A stretch of DNA of 64,000 nucleotides, from contig JAXLXV010000007.1 of NCBI GenBank assembly GCA_046327745.1, positions 124,001 to 188,000 on the forward strand, given 5' to 3'. The notes beneath the pieces are model-generated. The model had not been told where the DNA came from and did no database searches. It worked only from the letters and a program-made list of their open reading frames with translations. Positions 16,860 to 25,948 of this stretch are shown in pieces; the stretch's first letter is position 1, and each line of letters starts with the position of its first letter. The position numbers were made by a program, and so were the translations under genes. The stretch is from JABAQJ01 sp046327745 (lineage in GTDB: Bacteria > Gemmatimonadota > Gemmatimonadetes > Gemmatimonadales > Gemmatimonadaceae).

Positions 16860-19022
16860 ATGCCTATGCCAGTCGACCGAACCAAGATTCCGTACCTCCC
16901 CGAGCGGATTGAAGGGCTCGCGGCGGTCGCGACGAATATCTCCTGGAGTTGGAATCATATCGCGCGTCAGCTCTTCGCCTTGATCGATGAGCCGCTTTGG
17001 CACCTGACGCGTCACAACCCGATCTCTGTTCTGCGGCGGATTGATCCGGGGCGCCTTAGTGAGTGCGCGCGGGACCCAAAGTTTCTGGATCTGTATGACC
17101 GGGTCATGGAAGACCTCGCACGCGAGTCTAGTGCGAGCGGGACCTGGTTTGCCAAGGACTTCGGCGACCTGACCGGGCAGAAGATCGCCTACTTCTGCGC
17201 CGAGTTCGGTCTGCACAACTCAGTACCGATCTACTCGGGTGGGTTGGGGATTCTGGCCGGAGACCACTGCAAGGCATCGTCAGACCTAGGGGTGCCGCTG
17301 GTTGGCATCGGGCTGTACTACCAGCACGGGTACTTCGACCAGAAGCTGCGGCTGGATGGCTGGCAGGAGGATTCAGAGGAGCAGTTTGACGTGGCCAACA
17401 CGCCACTCGAGCGCGTTCTGGGCCCAGGACGCGAGATGTTCTTGGCGCGAGTGAAGACGTTTGGCCGCGATGTGCATGTAGGCGCCTGGCGCATGCAGGT
17501 GGGCCGGGTGCCTGTGTACCTGCTGGATACCGACCTCGACCTTAACGATGCCGCGGACCGCGAACTAACCTCGAAGTTGTACGCCGGCGGTCCAGACGTT
17601 CGGCTGCGGCAGGAGTGGATTCTGGGCGTTGGTGGCGTACGGGTGCTTCGCGCTGTGGGGATTGCGCCCACCGTGTGGCATGCCAACGAAGGACACGCCG
17701 CCTTCATGCTGGTCGAGCGGATTCGCGAGTTAACGACGCAGGGGCTGGCTTACGAGGACGCCGTGAAGCGCGTGCGGGCGTCCAGCGTGTTCACCACGCA
17801 TACGCCGGTTCCCGCGGGACACGACACGTTTTCGTTCGAGCAGGTGGAGAAGTGCAGTGGTCCGATGTGGGACGAGATGGGGATCACGCGCGACACGTTT
17901 CTGGAGATCGGCCAACATCCCACGGAAGAGAAAGACTCGTTTCACATGACGGTGACAGCGTTGCGGCTGTCGAAGCACGTGAACGGGGTGGCCAAGCGTC
18001 ACGGGGAGGTGTCGCGCCAGATCTGGGCGCCGCTCTGGCCCGATCGTCAGGTTGAACGTGTGCCCATCGGGCACGTGACCAATGGTGTGCACCTGGAGAC
18101 CTGGATGGCCCGGGAGATCATGGAGCAGTTGGATGTGCTCCTTGGCCCTGAGTGGCCCTACAAGCTCCACGACCAGGCGATGTGGGACCGGGTGTTGGAC
18201 ATGGACAACCGATCGCTGTGGTCGGTGCACACGGAACTCAAGCGCGGGGTCTTCAGCTTTGTTCGCGAGGAGGCTCGCCGACGCTGGGCGCGGCATTGGA
18301 AGGAGGCCACGCACGTCGTGGGGGCCGGCACGCTGTTGAATCCCGACGTGCTGACGATCGGCTTTGCGCGGCGCTTTGCGACGTACAAGCGTGCCGACCT
18401 GGTGTTCCGGGATATCGAGCGACTGCGCGCGCTGTTGGTGAACGCGTCGCGCCCGGTCCAGATCGTCTTTGCCGGCAAGGCACACCCCGCGGACACGCCA
18501 GGGAAGGAAGTGCTGCGCACCGTCTACTCCTTCACCCGCGATCCGAAACTCGAGGGGCGCGTGGCCTTCATCGAGGACTACGAGTTGCACCTGGCTCACC
18601 GGCTGGTGCAAGGCGTGGACCTCTGGTTGAACCTGCCGAGGGTGCCCATGGAGGCGAGTGGCACCAGCGGCATGAAGGCCGCGTTGAATGGCGTGCCGCA
18701 GCTGTCCACGCTGGACGGTTGGTGGCACGAGGGGTACGACGGGTTGAATGGATGGGCCATTCCGCCGGCGTCGTCACGGGCCACGCCGGACGAGTGGGAC
18801 GCCGATCGCTTCTACTCGATCCTCGAGGATCAGGTGGTGCCGCTCTTTTACGAGCGGGACGAGCATGGGGTACCCGCCGGGTGGCTGGAGAAGATGAAGC
18901 ACGCGATGCGGGTGGCCGGCCAGCAATTCACCGCCCAGCGGATGCTGACGCAGTACGTGCAGCAGTACTATGCGCCGGCCATGCGTGGCGACGGGCGACC
19001 GGACGACCCGCCCACGGCCTAA
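16860..19022 (+). CDS. glgP: Alpha-glucan (glycogen) phosphorylase, GT35
   Basis: 720 residues. Phosphorolyses alpha-1,4 glucans to glucose-1-phosphate. The N-terminus is a DUF3417-type module (IPYLPERIEGLAAVATNISW, LWHLTRHNPISVL). It is followed by the GT35 catalytic body: FCAEFGLHNSVPIYSGGLGILAGDH, a WHANEGHAAFM helix, TTHTPVPAGHDTF, GFARRFATYKRADLV and EASGTSGMKAALNG near the PLP site. This is the shorter archaeal/bacterial alpha-glucan phosphorylase type, not the 800-residue GlgP/MalP type. The ATG at 16860 is preferred; a TTG at 16758 would add 34 unlikely residues. The stop sits in a GCCTAAC heptamer 4 bp before glycogen synthase, so they share a transcript. Confidence 0.93.
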   Translation: MPMPVDRTKIPYLPERIEGLAAVATNISWSWNHIARQLFALIDEPLWHLTRHNPISVLRRIDPGRLSECARDPKFLDLYDRVMEDLARESSASGTWFAKDFGDLTGQKIAYFCAEFGLHNSVPIYSGGLGILAGDHCKASSDLGVPLVGIGLYYQHGYFDQKLRLDGWQEDSEEQFDVANTPLERVLGPGREMFLARVKTFGRDVHVGAWRMQVGRVPVYLLDTDLDLNDAADRELTSKLYAGGPDVRLRQEWILGVGGVRVLRAVGIAPTVWHANEGHAAFMLVERIRELTTQGLAYEDAVKRVRASSVFTTHTPVPAGHDTFSFEQVEKCSGPMWDEMGITRDTFLEIGQHPTEEKDSFHMTVTALRLSKHVNGVAKRHGEVSRQIWAPLWPDRQVERVPIGHVTNGVHLETWMAREIMEQLDVLLGPEWPYKLHDQAMWDRVLDMDNRSLWSVHTELKRGVFSFVREEARRRWARHWKEATHVVGAGTLLNPDVLTIGFARRFATYKRADLVFRDIERLRALLVNASRPVQIVFAGKAHPADTPGKEVLRTVYSFTRDPKLEGRVAFIEDYELHLAHRLVQGVDLWLNLPRVPMEASGTSGMKAALNGVPQLSTLDGWWHEGYDGLNGWAIPPASSRATPDEWDADRFYSILEDQVVPLFYERDEHGVPAGWLEKMKHAMRVAGQQFTAQRMLTQYVQQYYAPAMRGDGRPDDPPTA

Positions 19023-19026
19023 CGCG

Positions 19027-20595
19027 ATGCCGCCCCGCCGTCCGTCGAAGACGCCGCACGGCGGCGTGCCTGTCGTGGCGGGAGACGCAGCGCCAGCAGG
19101 TTATCCGCTGGTGCATGCGACGACGGGCGAAGCGGTCACGGTGGTGCACCTGGCGGCGGAACTGGCCCCGTTTGCCCGAACCGGTGGTCTGGGAGAAGCC
19201 GTCTCGAGTCTGGCGCACTTTCAGGCCCGCGCCGGACTCCGCGTCATCATCATGTTCCCACTCTATCGTCAAGCGCGGGAGGTCGTGGATGACCTGGAAC
19301 CGCTTGGCGAGCCGTTCACGGTGGTGGTGGGTCCGCGAACCGAGGACGTCCAGCTGTTCGAGTCACGCGCCCTCAAGGACAACCCAGAGCACCACAAGCC
19401 ACGCATCATCTTCGTTGCTAACGCGCACTACTTCGATCGCGAACAGATTTACGGCGACGCGCGAGGTGACTACGCGGACAACCACCGGCGCTTTGCCTTC
19501 TTCTCGCTCGCGGCGCTGAGTGCGCTGCCCGGGCTGGCCAAAGCTCCGGTTCTTCTGCACGCGCACGACTGGCACATGGCCTTGGCGCCGATCTATCTGC
19601 GCGTCTATGAGAACGGCCGAGACTACTACCGCCGAATGTCGTCCGTGCTGACGGTGCATAACGCGGGGTACCAAGGACACTTCCCGCCTGAGGTACTCGC
19701 GGACATCGGGTTGCCATGGGAGATCTACAATTACCACCAGCTGGAGTGGTACAATCGCGTCAACTTCCTGAAGGGCGGGCTGTCGTTTGCGGATGCGGTG
19801 ACCACGGTGTCACCCTCACACGCGCACGAGCTACGAACACCGGCCGGTGGCTTCGGGCTGCATGACCACTTCATCTCCCTGCGCGATCGATTCGTCGGGA
19901 TCGTGAACGGCATCGACCAGCAGGAGTGGGATCCCGCGACGGATCCGCACATCACAGCCCGATACTCACGAGACGACCTGGCCGGCAAGAAGAAGTGCAA
20001 GGCGGCGTTGCAGCGCATCTTCGGGCTACCGCAACGCGCGCGCACGCCGATTTTCGGCATGAGCGCGCGCATGGTCTACCAGAAGGGCTTGGACCTGATC
20101 CTCAGTTCGCCGCGCTTTCTGTCGCTTGATGCGCAATTCCTGTTTCTCGGCCAGGGCGAGAAGCGCTACGTCGACATTCTCACCGAGTTGGCGTTGCGGG
20201 CGCCGGGGCGCATCGGCGTGCAGACAAACTTCACGACCAAGCAGGAGCACCGCCTGCTGGCCGGCGCCGACCTGTTGGTGATGCCCTCGCAGTATGAACC
20301 GTGCGGCCTCACGCAAATGCGCGCGCAGCGCTATGGCGCGCTGCCGGTCGCGCGAAAGGTCGGCGGGCTGGCCGACACGATCGAGGATGGCATCACCGGA
20401 TTCTTGTTCGACGCCTTCACGACCAACGACTTCCTGAGTGCGGCGATTCGGGCCATCGATCACTACAACCATCCGGCCGTCTTTCAGGCGATGCAACGGG
20501 AAGCGATGGCGCGGGAATTTGGCTGGGAACGTTCGGCCGCCCGCTACCTGGATCTTTATCGTCGAGTGCTGCAGTCGCCGCGGTTCAGTCGCTGA
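19027..20595 (+). CDS. glgA: Glycogen synthase, GT5
   Basis: 522 residues. Transfers glucose from ADP-glucose (or UDP-glucose) to a growing alpha-1,4 glucan. After about 35 variable residues the GT5 N-domain begins: VVHLAAELAPFARTGGLGEAV, where the usual KTGGLGDV reads RTGGLGEA. Next come LHAHDWHMALAPIYLR, the glycan-binding YQGHFPPEVL region and NGIDQQEWDPATD. The C-domain has SARMVYQKGLDLIL and the donor-site MPSQYEPCGLTQMRAQRYG. The ATG at 19027 is 4 bp after the phosphorylase stop, with 9 bp to the GH57 gene downstream. Replacement of K by R at the usually conserved nucleotide-phosphate contact is noteworthy but conservative. Confidence 0.93.
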   Translation: MPPRRPSKTPHGGVPVVAGDAAPAGYPLVHATTGEAVTVVHLAAELAPFARTGGLGEAVSSLAHFQARAGLRVIIMFPLYRQAREVVDDLEPLGEPFTVVVGPRTEDVQLFESRALKDNPEHHKPRIIFVANAHYFDREQIYGDARGDYADNHRRFAFFSLAALSALPGLAKAPVLLHAHDWHMALAPIYLRVYENGRDYYRRMSSVLTVHNAGYQGHFPPEVLADIGLPWEIYNYHQLEWYNRVNFLKGGLSFADAVTTVSPSHAHELRTPAGGFGLHDHFISLRDRFVGIVNGIDQQEWDPATDPHITARYSRDDLAGKKKCKAALQRIFGLPQRARTPIFGMSARMVYQKGLDLILSSPRFLSLDAQFLFLGQGEKRYVDILTELALRAPGRIGVQTNFTTKQEHRLLAGADLLVMPSQYEPCGLTQMRAQRYGALPVARKVGGLADTIEDGITGFLFDAFTTNDFLSAAIRAIDHYNHPAVFQAMQREAMAREFGWERSAARYLDLYRRVLQSPRFSR

Positions 20596-20604
20596 GTCGA
20601 CGCC

Positions 20605-22368
20605 ATGCATCAGACCGACTTTGTCCTGATGCTGCATTCGCACCTGCCGTATGTCTTGAACCACGGCCGCTGGCCGCACGGCAGCGATTGGATCTGTGAA
20701 GCGGCGATCGACACCTACTTGCCTGTCGTCGACCTGCTCCGCCGGCTCGAACGAGACAACATCGCGGCGCCGGTGACGATCGGCTTCACCCCCGTGCTGG
20801 CCAACCAGCTCGAACACGCCACCTTCCAGCGGGAGCTCGACGAGTACTTCAGCCAACGTCTGGCGGCGTGTGAAGAAGCCCCCGCTTCCCTGGAAGAGAC
20901 CCAGGACGCGCATCTGTTGCCCCTGGTGGCGTTCTGGCGCCACCGCCTGCTGCGACTGCGCGACCTGTATCGGACGCTGGATGGCGACTTGATGGGCGAG
21001 TTCCGGCGATTGCAGGACAAGGAACGCCTGGAAATCACCAGCGCCCCAGCCACGCATCCGTTCCTGCCGTTACTTGGGCGCGACGAGAGCATACGGTTGC
21101 AGCTGCATCTGGGGCGCGCCGAGCATCGGCGGGTGTTCGGACGCGAGCCCGAGGGGTGTTGGCTGCCCGAGTGCGCCTATCGCCGGGAGGGCCCATGGCG
21201 TCCGCTCCCCGACGCGCCACCCCGCGGCATTCGTCGCGGACTGGAGACGTTCGTTTCCGAAGCAGGATATCGCTACGTCTTTGTCGACTCGCACATGGCC
21301 CGCGCCGGGCTCCCGTTAGGCATTTACGGTGAGCTGTTTGGTGGGGAGGCGGAACACGTCTCGCTTGGAGAGGCGGCCGACGCGGTACAGCGCGCCCCGC
21401 GCACGCCCTACCGCGCCTATCGCGTGACCGCCCCGGATGCCCCAGTCCCGGTGTCCGCGCTCGTGCGTGATCCGCTCGCGTCCATGCAGGTGTGGAGCCG
21501 ACATGGCGGGTACCCCGGGGCCGCCGCCTACCTCGAGTTCCACAAGATTCGGTGGCCTGGCGGCCTCCGTCTCTGGCGCGTCAGCAACAACGGAACAGAA
21601 CTCGGCGACAAGGAACCGTACCAACCGCGCGTCGCCCGTCGTGAAGCGCACACGCATGCGGTGCACTTTGCACAGTTGTTAGATGCGCAAGCCGTGACGC
21701 ACGGCGGCGCCACCGACAGCGTAATGGTCGTGCCCTTCGACACCGAGTTGTTCGGACACTGGTGGTTCGAGGGTCCGGACTTCCTTGGCGATGTGTATGC
21801 GACGTTGCCGCAGTATCGGCGTGTGCGTGCCGTCACGGCCAGCGAGCATCTGGACGCGCATAGCACGTCGCAGGCACTGCGCCTGGCCGATGGGTCGTGG
21901 GGCAAGGACGGCGACTACTCCATGTGGCTGAATGACCAGGTCGCGTGGACATGGCCCGCCATTTGGGCCATCGAGGACGCCTTTTGGGCGGTGGCGCCGA
22001 CCGCGCTCGAAAGGAGCGACCTGCATGACATCCTTGCCCAAGCCGCACGAGCCATGTTGTTGCTGCAATCATCCGACTGGCAGTTCATCATGTCGACCGG
22101 CGAAGTGCAGGACTACGCGATCCGGCGTTTCCATGGCCACGCCGCGGACGCTCGGCAGTTGATCGCCGCGCTGCAACACGGAGTGGAAGGGCGAGATGTC
22201 ACCGCCGGTCATCGCCTCGCTTCCGTACAGCATCAGCGCGACAACGTGTTCACGACCATCATCCCATCGATCGCCGCGGCCGTGCACCAGAGCGTCGTGC
22301 GCATTGTGATCGAACCAACTTCCGTGGCCACGGACGCCGACGCGTCCACCGAGCCTCTTCCGTCCTGA
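20605..22368 (+). CDS. GH57 family glucanotransferase / branching-enzyme type
   Basis: 587 residues. A retaining alpha-glucan enzyme of GH57, probably a 1,4-alpha-glucan branching enzyme given its glycogen neighbours. The N-terminal beta-strand carries MLHSHLPYV (H11, H13; conserved region 1), followed by GFTPVLANQL (region 2), GCWLPECAYR with the likely nucleophile E189 (region 3), and VPFDTELFGHWWFEG with the likely acid/base D379 (region 4). A C-terminal DUF1957-type helical module follows (about 430-530). It begins 9 bp after glgA and its stop shares one base with the next start (TGATG), so the two GH57 genes are coupled. A GH13 branching enzyme is absent from the window, consistent with this enzyme filling that role. 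Confidence 0.88.
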   Translation: MHQTDFVLMLHSHLPYVLNHGRWPHGSDWICEAAIDTYLPVVDLLRRLERDNIAAPVTIGFTPVLANQLEHATFQRELDEYFSQRLAACEEAPASLEETQDAHLLPLVAFWRHRLLRLRDLYRTLDGDLMGEFRRLQDKERLEITSAPATHPFLPLLGRDESIRLQLHLGRAEHRRVFGREPEGCWLPECAYRREGPWRPLPDAPPRGIRRGLETFVSEAGYRYVFVDSHMARAGLPLGIYGELFGGEAEHVSLGEAADAVQRAPRTPYRAYRVTAPDAPVPVSALVRDPLASMQVWSRHGGYPGAAAYLEFHKIRWPGGLRLWRVSNNGTELGDKEPYQPRVARREAHTHAVHFAQLLDAQAVTHGGATDSVMVVPFDTELFGHWWFEGPDFLGDVYATLPQYRRVRAVTASEHLDAHSTSQALRLADGSWGKDGDYSMWLNDQVAWTWPAIWAIEDAFWAVAPTALERSDLHDILAQAARAMLLLQSSDWQFIMSTGEVQDYAIRRFHGHAADARQLIAALQHGVEGRDVTAGHRLASVQHQRDNVFTTIIPSIAAAVHQSVVRIVIEPTSVATDADASTEPLPS

Positions 22369-24524
22369 TGTCACCACGTTCTCGGACCTCATCGGCCACC
22401 AACACTGCGGCGTCGTCCATCGTCAGCCCTGCCCAGCGATCACGATCGCTGGTCATGCATGCGCACTTCTATCAGCCACCGCGCGAAAATCCGTGGCTGG
22501 ATGAGGTGGAAGTCGAGCAGTCGGCCGCACCGTTCCATGACTGGAACCAGCGCATCGAACGCGAGTGTTATCGCGCGGTGGTCGCCGCCCGCGTGAATGG
22601 CACTGGCGAGCGCATCGCGCGCATCGTCAACACGCTCAAGTGGATCTCCTTCAATTTCGGGCCGACGCTTCTGGAGTGGATGGAACGGGCCGCGCCCGAT
22701 ACCTACGCGTCCATCCTGGCTGCCGACGCGGCCAGTGTGCAGAGACTCGGCGCTGGCAACGCCATCGCGCAGCCGTATCACCATGCCATCCTTCCCCTGG
22801 CCACACGTCGCGACAAGGTGACGGAGGTGCGCTGGGGAATCTCTGATTTTCGGCGACGGTTTGGCCGAGATCCGCTTGGCATGTGGCTGCCGGAAACGGC
22901 GGTCGACGACGAGACGCTGGATGTGCTGGCCGCCGAAGGCATTCGGTTTACGATTTTGGCACCGTATCAGGTCCGTCAGCTGCCACCTCTGGGGTTACCG
23001 GGCCGCTACACAACGTCGCAAGGCCGCGAGATCGCGCTCTGTTTGTACAACGGCGACATGTCGCACGGCATCGCATTCGGCGGCGTGTTAAATGATGCCC
23101 TGCGTTGGGTCCAGGTGATCGATGGCATTGCCACTGGACAGGTACAAGCCGCCGATTCGATGGATCCCCCACTGTCCAGCGAACTCCCGTCGCTGCTGTC
23201 CGCCGCGACCGATGGTGAGTCATACGGCCATCATCATCGATTTGGCGAAATGGCACTGGCGCGGATGCTGTTGGAGGTGGCGGAGCGCGGCACGCGTATC
23301 GAGAATTTTGCGTCGTTCCTGACGCGCCACCCCGCCGTGCATGACGTGGAACTGGTAGCGCCATCGGCCTGGAGTTGCGCCCATGGTGTGGAGCGGTGGC
23401 GAAGCAACTGTAGCTGCCGGATGGACGGCACGCGCGCTCCGTCACAGGAATGGCGCACGCCGTTGCGCGAGGGCCTGGACACGCTGGCGCGCGGCTTGGA
23501 TGCGGTGTTTGTCACCGAGGGAACGAGCTATTTCCGCGACCCGTGGGCCGCCCGCGATGCCTATGGCAGTGTGGTCGCCGAACCCACGGCCGAACGTCTC
23601 GATGACTTGCTCACGGCCCACGCCAGCGGCGCCTTGGACGCGCCAGCCCGACTGCGGGCGCGCGAGCTGCTGGAAATGGAGCGCGATGCCCTGCGCATGT
23701 TCACGTCCTGCGCCTGGTTCTTCGACGACATCGGCGGTTTGGAGCCCCGTCAGGTGCTACGCTACGCATCGCGAGCGATCCACTTGGCTGGAGCTGCCGG
23801 TGTCGCGCTCGAACAGGCTCTGCTCTCGACGTTGGCCACGGCACGCAGTAACGACCGCGTCGTGGGCACCGGGCGTGACGTCTACCTGACGTACGCACGC
23901 CAGCCAGTCCCGGCTCCGGCGCGAATCGCCGCGGCGGAATTGGCCGCACGCACCATCGGTGTACATCACCCGCTGGAGTTTGCCGCCGCAGACGTGGTGA
24001 CCGAGCGCGATCGTGTGACAGTCACCGAACGACGCACGGGGCGACGTCACATCTTTACCGGGCGCGTCTGGCGGGTGGGGGCGAGTGAAATCGATGTGGA
24101 ATTGCATCCGGAAGGGACGGCCGCGTCGGCGCGCGTGTACACGATCCGCGACTTTCCAGAACGGGCCCGCATGGAAATCCGCTCGGTGCTTCGCCGCCAA
24201 CTGCTCCCGCGTTGCCTGACGCCACAGGAACTGGACCATCTGGCCGCCGGTGATGTGCAACTGCGGGGGCTGGTGGCGGTGGCGCTCACCCGCAACATCA
24301 GCCGTCTGGCGGACGTCCGGACGGACGAGACGCTCGGACTGGTCGGTGCGCTCTTGGACTTGTTCGAGCAGCTGGAGCTCAAGGTCCCGTTCGACGCGCA
24401 GACGCAGTTCTGGTCGGTTTGGGAGGGGGCCACCGAAGGTCGCCGAGACCAGCTGCGCAGCTTGCGCTGGCGGCTGGGTTTTCTGGACGACGGGCCGCCG
24501 GACGCCTCGAAGGGCTCGACCTGA
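22368..24524 (+). CDS. GH57-like protein with DUF3536 domain
   Basis: 718 residues. After about 28 variable residues the GH57 core starts with VMHAHFYQPPRENPW (H31, H33). It continues through GMWLPETAVDDETLDVLA (E176, the nucleophile position) and AATDGESYGHHHRFGE (D282, the acid/base position). The C-terminal half matches the DUF3536 pattern: an FFDDIGGLEPRQVLRYASRAI helical segment and a long beta-rich tail. DUF3536 members are annotated as alpha-amylase-like, but their reaction is not established. The single-base TGATG overlap with the preceding GH57 gene shows translational coupling in the glycogen operon. A 157-bp gap without an obvious terminator precedes the amide-ligase locus. Confidence 0.85.
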   Translation: MSPRSRTSSATNTAASSIVSPAQRSRSLVMHAHFYQPPRENPWLDEVEVEQSAAPFHDWNQRIERECYRAVVAARVNGTGERIARIVNTLKWISFNFGPTLLEWMERAAPDTYASILAADAASVQRLGAGNAIAQPYHHAILPLATRRDKVTEVRWGISDFRRRFGRDPLGMWLPETAVDDETLDVLAAEGIRFTILAPYQVRQLPPLGLPGRYTTSQGREIALCLYNGDMSHGIAFGGVLNDALRWVQVIDGIATGQVQAADSMDPPLSSELPSLLSAATDGESYGHHHRFGEMALARMLLEVAERGTRIENFASFLTRHPAVHDVELVAPSAWSCAHGVERWRSNCSCRMDGTRAPSQEWRTPLREGLDTLARGLDAVFVTEGTSYFRDPWAARDAYGSVVAEPTAERLDDLLTAHASGALDAPARLRARELLEMERDALRMFTSCAWFFDDIGGLEPRQVLRYASRAIHLAGAAGVALEQALLSTLATARSNDRVVGTGRDVYLTYARQPVPAPARIAAAELAARTIGVHHPLEFAAADVVTERDRVTVTERRTGRRHIFTGRVWRVGASEIDVELHPEGTAASARVYTIRDFPERARMEIRSVLRRQLLPRCLTPQELDHLAAGDVQLRGLVAVALTRNISRLADVRTDETLGLVGALLDLFEQLELKVPFDAQTQFWSVWEGATEGRRDQLRSLRWRLGFLDDGPPDASKGST

Positions 24525-24681
24525 TCGCCACCTGCGCGCGCGGGGTCATCGACATCTCCCGGACGCCTGGAACGGATAGACCCTTCTTCCCGGAGTGATG
24601 GACGGGGTTCAGCTTCAGGTGGCCGAGCGCACCTCACCGTGATCGCTGGCTGACTCGTCCAGACCCGAACCGAACGCCTGC

Positions 24682-25893
24682 ATGTTCGTCATCTTCGCTG
24701 CGCCGTTTCTCTCCGACAACGCATTTCACATGGTGTCGGCGGCCGCCTCGCTGCCAGGAGTCACCTTGGGCGTGGTGACCACCGACCCAGTGGAGCGTTT
24801 GCGACATCTGGTTGGCCAAGTCGCGCATTGGCGTGTGGACAACGTGTTGGACGTGAATCAGCTGGTGTGGGCGGGGAGCGAGCTGGCGGCCAGGAACGGT
24901 CCGATCGCGCGCTTCTTTGGCGCCTTCGAGCAACTGCAGGAGCCGTTGGCCCAGGCGCGGCAGCGACTTGGGGTGGACGGCATGAGCGTTGAAGCTGCCA
25001 TGAATTTCCGGGACAAGGCCCGCATGAAGACCGTGATGCGTGCGGCCGGCGTTCCGTGCGCGCGGCATCGACTGGCTGGAAGCGTAGACGAGGCGTTGGC
25101 GTTTGCCTCGGCGTCGGGGTTTCCACTGGTGGTCAAGCCCCCTGCCGGCGCCGGTGCGCAGCAGACGTACCGCGTGGAAGATGTCGGTCAGCTTCAACGT
25201 GCGCTGACTGCTCCGGTGCCGACGCCCGCGCATCCCGTGCTGCTGGAGGAGTTCATCCTGGGCCAGGAGCACTCGTTGGAGACCGTGTCCATCAACGGAC
25301 AAGCCATCTGGCACTCACTCACGCACTACTACCCGACGCCATTACACGTGGTGGAGAACCCGTGGATTCAATGGTGTCTGGTGTTGCCGCGCGAGGTCGA
25401 CGACGCTCGATACGACGACATCAAGGCGGCCGCACGTCAGGCGCTGACGGCGTTAGGCATGCAGACCGGCCTCAGTCACATGGAGTGGTTCCGGCGCAAG
25501 GATGGGAGCGTGGCGATTTCCGAAGTGGGCGCACGCCCACCGGGGGCACAGATCACGACGCTGGTATCGCGCGCGCATGACATTGATTTTGTGAAGGCTT
25601 GGACGCAGCTGATGGTCTTTGGGACGTTCGACGTCCCGCAACGCAAGTACTCCGCCGGCGCCTGCTTCCTGCGTGGTCAAGGGAGCGGGCATGTGCGGGC
25701 CGTGCATGGGTGGGACCGCGTGCAACGCGACCTGGGTGACCTGATCACGGACGTGAAGCTGCCGGCGATGGGCGCCGCCCCTTCCACCAGCTACGAAGGG
25801 GAAGGGTTCATTCTGGTCCGGCATCCGGAGACGGCGGTTGTGGAACGCGCCGTCGCCCGCATCGCGTCGACCATCCGAGTGGAGTTGGGATAG
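24682..25893 (+). CDS. ATP-grasp carboxylate-amine ligase, paralogue A
   Basis: 403 residues with a complete ATP-grasp fold and no signal peptide. Such enzymes activate a carboxylate as acyl phosphate and join it to an amine. Visible elements: pre-ATP-grasp domain 1-105; the usual FRDK...MK helix (K112); the ATP-binding lysine in LVVKPPAGAGAQQ (K152); LLEEFILGQEHSLE (E189/E190); HMEWF (E268) and EVGARPPGAQ (281-290), which replaces the commoner ExN magnesium motif. It is clearly paralogous to the next gene, with the ATP-binding lysine at residue 152 in both. Nearest recognisable relatives are L-amino-acid ligase / carbamoyl-phosphate-synthase-like grasp proteins. Substrates are unknown. It opens the amide-ligase locus; the last 55 bp before paralogue B show no terminator. 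Confidence 0.87.
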   Translation: MFVIFAAPFLSDNAFHMVSAAASLPGVTLGVVTTDPVERLRHLVGQVAHWRVDNVLDVNQLVWAGSELAARNGPIARFFGAFEQLQEPLAQARQRLGVDGMSVEAAMNFRDKARMKTVMRAAGVPCARHRLAGSVDEALAFASASGFPLVVKPPAGAGAQQTYRVEDVGQLQRALTAPVPTPAHPVLLEEFILGQEHSLETVSINGQAIWHSLTHYYPTPLHVVENPWIQWCLVLPREVDDARYDDIKAAARQALTALGMQTGLSHMEWFRRKDGSVAISEVGARPPGAQITTLVSRAHDIDFVKAWTQLMVFGTFDVPQRKYSAGACFLRGQGSGHVRAVHGWDRVQRDLGDLITDVKLPAMGAAPSTSYEGEGFILVRHPETAVVERAVARIASTIRVELG

Positions 25894-25948
25894 TGAGGGC
25901 CATAGGCTGCCCTCGTCACATCGATCCTTTTTCGAGAGACTGAACGAT

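Noticed and set aside
18152..19519. Long + strand frame overlapping glgP and glgA.
   Set aside because: Out-of-frame translation is Arg/Ala-rich and without motifs, and both glycogen enzymes are certain in their own frames.
20026..21057. Minus-strand frame of about 340 codons over glgA and the first GH57 gene.
   Set aside because: Shadow of two well-supported genes; the translation lacks any recognisable domain.
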